DNA of 64,000 bases from Megascapheus bottae. Its lineage: Eukaryota; Chordata; Mammalia; Rodentia; Geomyidae. Shown in pieces: positions 57,100-64,000 of the stretch (its first letter is position 1; the number at the start of each line of letters is the position of its first letter). Both the position numbers and the translations under genes were made by a program. The stretch spans positions 31,021,525-31,085,524 of the forward strand of contig JANJXV010000010.1 in assembly GCA_024803745.1 (NCBI GenBank), written 5' to 3'. The notes beneath the pieces were generated by a model, which had not been told where the DNA came from, searched no databases, and saw nothing but the letters and a program-made list of their open reading frames with translations.

Positions 57100-57329
57100 G
57101 GAACTGGGCATGTGTGGCTCAGACTATAATCCTAGCTACTCAAGAAGCTGAGATCTAGAGGATTAGTTTGAAGCCAGCCCAGGTAGAAAGGTCTATGACA
57201 TTCAGTCTCAAAGTAATGAGTTAAAAAGTTGGATTCAACATGTGGCTTAAGCAATAGAGCACTAGCTGTGAACAAGAAAGCTAGATAGTGCAGGCCCTGA
57301 GTTCAAATCCCAGTATACAAAAAAAAGAC
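57100..57329 (+). mobile_element. 7SL/B1-like + tRNA-like composite SINE
   Basis: 'aactgggcatgtgtggctca', 'tcctagctactcaagaagct', right half 'gtggcttaagcaatagagca', end GAGTTCAAATCCCAG and an A-tail. Confidence 0.82.
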
Positions 57330-57350
57330 ACTGTTATAAAAACTTTTCAA

Positions 57351-57515
57351 GGGCCAGGAGTGTGGCCTAATGGTAGAGTATTTGCCTAGCATGTATGAAA
57401 TCCTGGGTTTGATTCCTCCATACCACATACACAGAAACGACCAGAAATGGTGCTGTGGTTCAAGGGCTAGAGCGCTTGCCTTGAGAAAGTCCAAGGACAG
57501 TGCCCAGGCCCTGCA
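57351..57515 (+). mobile_element. IDL-Geo SINE lacking its 3' end
   Basis: Begins GGGCCAGGAGTGTGGCCTAA and stops after CAGTGCCCAGGCCCTG, so the last part of the right half and the A-tail are missing. Confidence 0.85.
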
Positions 57516-57824
57516 TATATTTGTAAATATAAGCTGCTACATTATTGATATTTTTTATTTCTATAATATTTGCTTTAAATATCTAGCTACTGGCTGCTTT
57601 GTAATAAAGGTTGATTTTTATTTACCAAACATTAATATCCAGAGCTAATAATTCTGTAATTTCTCTTTAACTTACATATAGTGGCTTCTAAAGTCATATG
57701 CAGATTTCTTACCAATTTAAATCTCCTTCCATAGAATCTGACATTTTCATCTTCGTGTGCTTCATTCTTCCACACTCTTCCCCAGTCATTAATTTTTAAC
57801 ATAATTGTATGAGTTTATTTCTTT

Positions 57825-58450
57825 TTAAAAATTTTATTTTATTGTTGGGATAATATATAGAGAGGTTATAGTTACACTCGTCAGGTAATAGGTACATTAT
57901 TTCTCGAACCTTGATAACCCTTCTCATGTTTTTGTCTCCCTTGCTCTCCCCAACCCCTCCCAATCATCTTATTTCCCCCTTCCCTTCCTTATTTCAAATA
58001 AACAAATAAGTGCACTTGTAGTATACCAGGTAACAAAGTCAGATACAGTAACCACATGAGATTAACTATAAGTAGAAAAAAAGAGAAACAAAATAACTTC
58101 ACATAGTACAGTAGGAACAAAAATCACAAAGATAAACCTCTTGTTTCCATAACCTAGAGTTTATTTTGTTTAGTCTCATCTTGTATGACCACGTGTACAT
58201 AGCTTTTGAGGTATTGTGATCCTCTGCTAGGAGAATCCTAGTTGTGTACTAATTATTACAAATGAGGGATGCTTTGGATCCTATGCTCCTTTGAGACTGG
58301 CTTACTTCATTTAATATGATTTTTTTTCCCAAATCTTAATTTCCTTACAAATGGTGTGACGTCATTCTTTCTGATGGCAGTATAGAATTCCATTGTGTGT
58401 AAGTACCACACCTTCTTGATCCATTTATCTACTGAGGGGCCCAGTCATTA
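57825..58450 (-). mobile_element. L1 3' fragment (subfamily B), longest copy
   Basis: Contains the whole 3' UTR module seen at 10145 and 30535, then continues through 'gagactggcttacttcattt' to 'gaattccattgtgtgtaagt' and 'ttgatccatttatctactga', an arrangement typical of antisense L1 3' regions. This copy ties the module to L1. Confidence 0.75.
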
Positions 58451-58968
58451 ATATATGGGCAATTCTCATCTTCCCAATTTCCAGAAGGACAAGGCAACTC
58501 AAGACATTTTGTGCTGATTTTTACTTTCCTGTTTTATCTAGTGTTAAAAACTTGAATTAACTTCTTGGTCATATGCTGGTGATCCCATTACACTTTTTTT
58601 TCCCCACCCTGAAGTTCTTGTTTAATTCTTGTCAAAGGTCTCAAATATTTAAGTTTCTCACATATGTGGGTTTTCTAAACATTTATGGAATGGCCAAACC
58701 AGAAACTCTGCCTGTCCAAATTGACTCTGGATACTGAAGCATTAGATTCTTTACCTATGGATTTTAGTCTATTCACATTGCCTAAATCTATTCCAAACAG
58801 AACATTTGTTTTTTGTCTAAATGAAATACCCCACCCACACCTTTATATCCTTTAAACCTTCTGCCCAGTAAATCTCTTGGCAGGTTTGAGTCCCAAACAA
58901 TAAAATTCCCAGCTGACTTTTTTTTTTGCCATATTTAAATTCTTTTTTATACTAAGTTAATTTTTTTT

Positions 58969-59151
58969 GCCAGTCCTGGGCTTGAGCTCAGGGCCTGAGC
59001 ACTGTCCTTGGACTTTCTCAAGGCTGGAGCTCTACCACTTGAGCCTCAGCACCACTTCCAGCTTTTTTCTATGTATGTGGTACCAAGGAATCAAACCCGG
59101 TCTTTGTGCATGCTAGGCAGGCACTCTACCACTAGGCCAAACTCCCAGCCC
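58969..59151 (-). mobile_element. IDL-Geo SINE, young, with 18-bp target-site duplication
   Basis: Intact reverse dimer. ACTAAGTTAATTTTTTTT at 58951-58968 and 59152-59169, with T-run ambiguity. Confidence 0.96.
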
Positions 59152-59169
59152 ACTAAGTTAATTTTTTTT

Positions 59170-59348
59170 CTTTTTTGCCTGTCGTGGGGCTGGAACTAGG
59201 GGCCTGAGCACTGTCCTTGGGCTTTCTCAAGGCTAAAGCTCTACCACTTGAGTCACAACATCACTTCTGGCTTTTTCTACGGAGGAATCAAACCCTGGTC
59301 TTCATGTGTGCTAAGCAAGCACTCTACCACTAGGCCAAACTCCCAGCC
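59170..59348 (-). mobile_element. IDL-Geo SINE, older
   Basis: Reverse dimer with a linker deletion ('ctggctttttctacggagga'). The younger neighbour inserted beside its T-tail. Confidence 0.87.
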
Positions 59349-59806
59349 TAACTTTTATAAGTGTTTTACTTTTATTTAAGCTTTCCCTACTTTAAAAATG
59401 TGTATATGATTTAAAAAAAAAAGTATTTTTAAAGAATCTTAAGAGTTTTTCTTCTGACAAGAGGATCCCATCTTCTGGTGAGTTTGGTATACAAATTGGC
59501 ATACTACATTCAAGAGCTTTTTTTATGGCCCCTTCCCGATTGACAGGTTTGTAAGGATGCCACTAGCCTGCAACCTTGGCTATGCAATCACACAAGTAGC
59601 ACTTTTCCCTTTGTTACATGTCCTTTGAAAATGCCCCTGCTTATTTCCAATATTTTGTTTCCTTTGTTCCTATAAATGTGGCAGACTCTCCCTCATAGTT
59701 GCTTTATCTGTGAATGAGTCATGCTACACCTTGACTTAGGTGTAGTACTTTGTTCTAACATTCTGAAATAAAGAGCAAAGAGCAATTTTTAAAAGATGTA
59801 CTTTGG

Positions 59807-59996
59807 AGCCAGGAGAAAGTGAGTAAAGTGGTCAAGTGCTTGCCTAGCATGCACGAAGCCCTGGGTTCAATTTCTTGGTACCACATACTCAGAAAAACAC
59901 AGAAGTAGCATTGTGGCTCAAGTGGCAGAACACTAGCCTTGAGCAAAAAGTGCCCAAGGACAGTGCCCAGCCTCTGGATTCAAGCCCCAAGACTGA
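59807..59996 (+). mobile_element. IDL-Geo SINE with a TA/CA tail
   Basis: Complete dimer, with the A-box region altered (GAAAGTGAGTAAAGTGGTCA). ACTTTGG at 59800-59806 and 60073-60079 flanks element plus tail. Confidence 0.87.
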
Positions 59997-60072
59997 CTAT
60001 ATATACATATACATATATATGTATATATATGTATGTATATATATGTATATATATATATACACACACACACAC
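59997..60072. repeat. (TATATG)n/(CA)n microsatellite in SINE tail
   Basis: TA/TG-rich units pass into CA units between the SINE body and its probable target-site duplication. Confidence 0.95.
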
Positions 60073-60079
60073 ACTTTGG

Positions 60080-61706
60080 CAACTTCAAAATATACCTGTT
60101 TTCCTTCAGAAAATTCAACCAATTCCTTTCACTCATTCTTCCTTAAGTCTTCTCAAGCTATTCGATTATAGCCGTCTCTCTATCAAAAAAAAAAAGTTAT
60201 GCGTGACTCTCAGTTTAATCCCCAGTATGAGAGGGCAGGGAAGAGGGAAAAGAAGAAAAGGGAGACCAGTGATTACATCAAGTGCAATACAGATAAAAAC
60301 CTTATCAGGAAAGCCCTGACTAAGTTCAGTTGCCCATTGAAACTTCAGTTCAGTTTTATCTTTAAATCCATCCATTTCAGTTATTTCCTAAGTTCATGAA
60401 TCATGAAACTTTCTGAGTCCTACTAAAAGCTTGTTTTCTTTGATTGTTAAAGTAATTGCAACTCTTGGCCATTGAGTTATTAGTGTGACAACATTTCGAG
60501 TAGTTATTAACAAAAAGAAAAACTGAACTCATACTTTGGGTTTAAATTATCTAAACAAATTTTAAAAAGAAAATACAACCTAGATATTAAAATTCCAATT
60601 GTAGCATGCTTATTTCTCTGCACTTTCACTTGGGGGAGCATTTTATTAGCAGGTTCACTCTGATGCACTGTTTATTGCTGGCACCTATTAAGAAGTCAGG
60701 CAGTGGACACCAGTCCAATGGTGGCCTGCGCATTAACTATCCTGAGTCTTCACCAGCACATGAAGCAAGTTCATGAACAAATACCTAGAAGGGAACCCAT
60801 TTAACTGAGATGAATTTTCAGAGTTATCCAAAGAGAAACTTGCACCTTCCTAGCTTCTCTGTAGTTAAGAGGTTGTTTACGTCATAGAATAAGACAATAT
60901 AGTAAACACAGCTGGATTAGGTGAATCATAAATAATTTACTGCCTCATTGGTGCAATATATTAGCAGCTATCTACCACTGATATCTCAAGATAATAATAA
61001 TGAATTCACTTTAGAGACATTCCTCTCCTCTTAAAAAAAAGTAAATGGCATAAATTAGCAAACACATTACCCCAACTATCACATACATCTCTTTCCTTGT
61101 AATGCTAGAAGGTGAATGCATTAGGCAATACATTTTTCTTTGCTCCAAGATTACTCAAACTTGGCTAATAATTTTATTGCTTAGTCTTACTACAATGCCA
61201 ATATTCATTAAAAATGGACAGAATGGGTTTCTTTCTAATACTTGAATCAAATTGGAATTGTGATTTGTAGATGATATGAGGAAACTAAGCCACCAATTAA
61301 TTTTTCACACAGAAAAAAAAATTGACCCTGCTGGAATTCAAGGCTTAGGAATGCTGACAACCAGATCCTGCTTGCAATGTCTAGAAACTATGAGACTGCA
61401 AGAGGTATTGTATATGAATTACATTGTTAAGTCAGGGAAGTCCAAGATTTTTAGAAATCACAGGTGTTTGTGCTAAGTACTAACAAAGTATATGTCCATT
61501 TCTGGATGACCATGTTTAAGAATATGCTTCCATGTTCTTATTGAGGAAGAGCATTGGCTGGGTATATTCTATGGGGTAAAACTGGAGTATTTCACTGGGG
61601 AAATGTTACACTACTTAAACAAACAAACACACAAACAGCTCTCATTACATGGACCTTGCATGTCACAATCCATACCTTCATAGTAGTACAGAAAATTCTG
61701 TTAAAA
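60080..61706. other. Longest repeat-poor stretch of the presumed intron
   Basis: About 1.6 kb without a recognisable SINE or L1. It includes the CRE-like octamer at 60877 and no exon that I can support. Confidence 0.45.
60877..60884. promoter_or_regulatory. CRE-like TTACGTCA
   Basis: This ATF/CREB-C/EBP-type octamer lies in the longest repeat-poor part of the presumed intron. A single octamer is weak evidence. Confidence 0.2.
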
Positions 61707-61986
61707 GGATGTACTATGTTATCTCTCATCTCTTGTGCTGTCCCTTGGTTATCTCATATTGTTACAGTATTTCACTTTGTTATCTGATATATTGGATATA
61801 TGAGTATTTGGTCATTTGAAATTGGATAGGGAAGGGGGGAAAACAATATGAGGGGTGGGGGTGAGGGGAGGGAAATGGGGACCAAGACATGAGAAAGGGT
61901 ATCAATGTATGTGAAGTAATGCACCTTCCATCTGGCAAATGTAATGTAACCCTTCTATTAATTACAATAAAAATATATGGAATAAA
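61707..61986 (+). mobile_element. L1-type 3' UTR fragment (subfamily B)
   Basis: Plus-strand copy of the module: 'tgttatctctcatctcttg', 'atattgttacagtatttcac', a G-rich block and 'gaccaagacatgagaaaggg', ending 'ttacaataaaaatatatgg' and an A-tail. Confidence 0.72.
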
Positions 61987-62000
61987 AAAAGGATGTGTTG

Positions 62001-62219
62001 GGGCCAGGAGTTAGGCCTAGTGGTAGAGTGCTTGCCTAGCATGCATGAAGACCTGGGATTGATTCCTCGGTACCACATACATAGAAAAAAAAAAAGCCAG
62101 AAATGGTGCCGAGGCTCAAGTGGTAGAGCTCAAGCCTTGAGAAAGTCCAAGGATAGTGCTTAAGTCCTGGGCTTGAGCCCTGAGCTCAAGCCCAGGACTG
62201 GCAAAAAAAAAAAAAAAAG
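62001..62219 (+). mobile_element. IDL-Geo SINE, young, with a small internal duplication
   Basis: Complete dimer. AAAAGGATGTGTTG flanks at 61987-62000 and 62220-62233. Near the 3' end the 'gggcttgagccctgagctca' region looks like a local duplication or foldback of the GAGCTCAAGCCC motif. It inserted at the A-tail of the L1 fragment. Confidence 0.94.
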
Positions 62220-62236
62220 AAAAGGATGTGTTGTAG

Positions 62237-62335
62237 CTCTGAGTGGTGGCACATAGCTGTAATCCCAGCTACCCAAAGGGTCATGATCTGAGGCTGCTAA
62301 AACATGAAACCTTAGCTAGAAAAATAAACTAAAGC
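62237..62335 (+). mobile_element. B1-like SINE, old
   Basis: 'gctctgagtggtggcacata', 'gctgtaatcccagctaccca', then 'ctagaaaaataaactaaagc'. Confidence 0.6.
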
Positions 62336-62559
62336 TGGAAAAGAAAAGAAGGAACATATTCTCTCAGTACAGTTTGCCATATTCAATGAATGGAAAAGTC
62401 TGGATCATCACCAATACTTGGTGTCTTCCTTTTTCTTTTCACAGTTGAGGCTGTGATAGAAAAAGCTCTGAAGCTGTCTTTTTAGGTTATCAATATAATA
62501 AAGTCACTTGGGATGTATCTAAGTCCTCCAAATGGAAGAAGGGAATAAGCTTTTATCCA

Positions 62560-62690
62560 AGGACTTTCCATACACTATCCCAAGTACCCCACCTCATCCT
62601 CACAAATGGGTGAAGTAGTTGATGTTCTTAAGTATTTGCTTTTACACAAAAATGATGCCATTCGGCTCTACTGAAAATACAAATGCCACG
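62560..62690 (-). repeat. MIR fossil (tentative)
   Basis: 'ccatacactatcccaagtac', then 'ctcatcctcacaaatgggtg' and 'gttgatgttcttaag'. Confidence 0.45.
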
Positions 62691-63269
62691 TTTTTAATCA
62701 CTGCCCCACCTCTACCCTCATTGATACAGCAGATGTAAAGAATACTCTGATTGTGAGAATGAGGACTATTTTAACTCTTTAAATATACATTGCAATTTTA
62801 AGTTAAATTTAAAAGATTAATAAGGTGAAGAAACTAAGCAGATATGGTCTCATTGAAAGTAATTTTCCATAGGATCTTTCTAGAATGTTGTATAAACTTT
62901 TGAAGATGTGGATTTTAGCAAATTCTATTAAAAGGGAATAAATGTGAGTTTGGATGAGGCCCTGTGGCTAGTTTTTGGAACAGCAGTTCTTGGAATTGAA
63001 CCCAATGTTTCACCTTAATACTACAAGACTTCAGTGTTCCAGTGGATGAATGTACGCACTCAAGAATAGGTGTCCTCAGAAATAACTGCAGTGACTTACA
63101 TGTAATTCTAGACTTTACCTTGTTCATTATGTGAGTGTTGCACAGTCGAGCATTCATGAGTTGCAAGTTCCCAAAGCCCCACAAGCCCTGGGCCTGTTCT
63201 TGGATGTACTGGAGGTTTCATTGGTATTTCCATAGCTCAGCCCAGAATTTCATCTTTAATGTTTCAAGG
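62691..63269. other. Unique intron sequence, no exon seen
   Basis: Nothing recognised apart from a possible MIR edge at the left. Confidence 0.4.
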
Positions 63270-63418
63270 AGCCTGGGCTTTCTCAAAGTCAGAGCTCTAC
63301 TACTTGAGCCACAGCACTACATCTGGCTTTTTTCTATGTATGTGGGACTGAGGAATCGAACCTGGATCTTCATGCATGCTAGGCAAGCACTCTACCGCTC
63401 GGCTAAACTCCATGCCCC
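63270..63418 (-). mobile_element. IDL-Geo SINE lacking its tail end
   Basis: Starts inside the right half ('gggctttctcaaagtcagag') and runs to the left-half start CTCCATGCCCC. Confidence 0.82.
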
Positions 63419-63430
63419 TTTTCTGTTCTT

Positions 63431-63435
<5 letters not shown>

Positions 63436-63463
<28 letters not shown>

Positions 63464-63670
63464 GTCTTTTGTGGGGCTTGAACCTGGGGCCTGGGTACTA
63501 TCTCTGAGCCTCTCTGTGCTCAAAGCAAGAGCTCTACCACTTGAGCCAGACAGGCTCACAGCTAGTTTTTTAAGTAATTGATAAGAGTCTCACAAGGACT
63601 TTCCTTCCCAGGCTGGCTTCCTCAGATCTCAGCTTCCTGAGATTACAGATGTGAGCCACCAGCACGTGGC
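63436..63670 (-). mobile_element. 7SL/B1-like + tRNA-like composite SINE
   Basis: Long T-run, right half 'ggggcttgaacctggggcct', then a head with 'gagattacagatgtgagcca'. Confidence 0.85.
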
Positions 63671-63686
63671 GGTTGTTGATTTTTTT

Positions 63687-63897
63687 TTTTTTTCTTTTTT
63701 TTTTTGCCAGTCCTGGGCTTGAGCTCAGGGCCTGAGCACTGTCCTTGGACTTTCTCAAGGCTAGAGCTCTACCACTTGAGCCTCAGCACCACTTCCAGCT
63801 TTTTTCTATGCATGTGGTACCGAGGAATTGCACCCTAGTCTTCATGCATGCTAGGCAAGCACTCTACCACTAGGCCAAACTCCCCGCCCTCAATGTT
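63687..63897 (-). mobile_element. IDL-Geo SINE, young, with 15-bp target-site duplication
   Basis: Intact reverse dimer. GTTGTTGATTTTTTT at 63672-63686 and 63898-63912; T-run ambiguity at the tail. Confidence 0.94.
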
Positions 63898-64000
63898 GTT
63901 GTTGATTTTTTTAAATGAAGATATAGCAACTGAAATCATTCCTTTGCTGCTAATTTGTCCTGGTTTACCTCCTTATTTCCATGGAATGTAAAAATTCTGA

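Larger units (their letters stand above)
49894..64000 (+). other. Presumed intron 1 of the CpG-island gene, open at the window end
   Basis: After the donor at 49894 I find no exon that I can support before the window ends. The first 700 bases are CpG-rich, and beyond that the sequence is AT-rich with many SINEs, as in a long mammalian first intron. Short coding exons of unknown identity could be missed by eye. Confidence 0.45.

Noticed and set aside
818..63897. Many tRNA-like A and B boxes, considered as tRNA genes
   Set aside because: They belong to IDL-Geo and ID-like SINEs: repeated, lacking complete cloverleaf and aminoacyl-stem pairing, and followed by A-tails and target-site duplications.

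Overview
This window is nuclear DNA from a mammal, most probably a geomyoid rodent (kangaroo rat, pocket mouse or pocket gopher). The dominant repeat, with over 30 copies, is a dimeric SINE of about 190-200 bp. Its left half resembles the rodent ID element (tRNA-Ala-derived, with A- and B-box-like motifs) and its right half matches what I remember as the Geo monomer of the IDL-Geo SINE, which is reported only from Geomyoidea. A second family joins a 7SL/B1-like head to the same kind of right half. Older layers are ID-like monomers, B1-like fragments, L1 3' ends, an MLT1-type LTR, and MIR and L2 fossils. No bacterial, plasmid or phage features and no CRISPR array were seen. The family name and lineage rest on memory, not on a database search.

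Layout. Positions 1-43,200 look intergenic or intronic: repeats separated by AT-rich unique sequence, with no exon I can support. Positions 42,740-44,380 are SINE-free and hold a TATAAATA box followed by a 5' splice-donor-like site, a candidate TATA-driven non-coding first exon. Positions 46,690-46,945 hold a CTCF-like motif and overlapping inverted repeats. Positions about 48,940-50,620 form a strong CpG island with the only gene I can support: the 5' end of a plus-strand protein-coding gene. Its first coding exon is nine codons (MSELKKQKK, 49,867-49,893) and ends at a GT donor in phase 0. No ATG lies between the upstream TATAAAAG box (49,277) and this ATG. I do not recognise the gene. From 49,894 to the window end is presumed first-intron sequence.

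The most informative observations concern the repeats. Target-site duplications frame many IDL-Geo copies, and in three cases they also enclose a microsatellite, which shows that the microsatellite grew from the SINE's A-tail. The clearest is a roughly 360-bp CTTT/CTT/CCT/CTT tract at 28,693-29,055. The same right-hand SINE module is attached to two unrelated Pol III-type heads, suggesting modular SINE evolution. I found no convincing evidence of a wholly new biological system.
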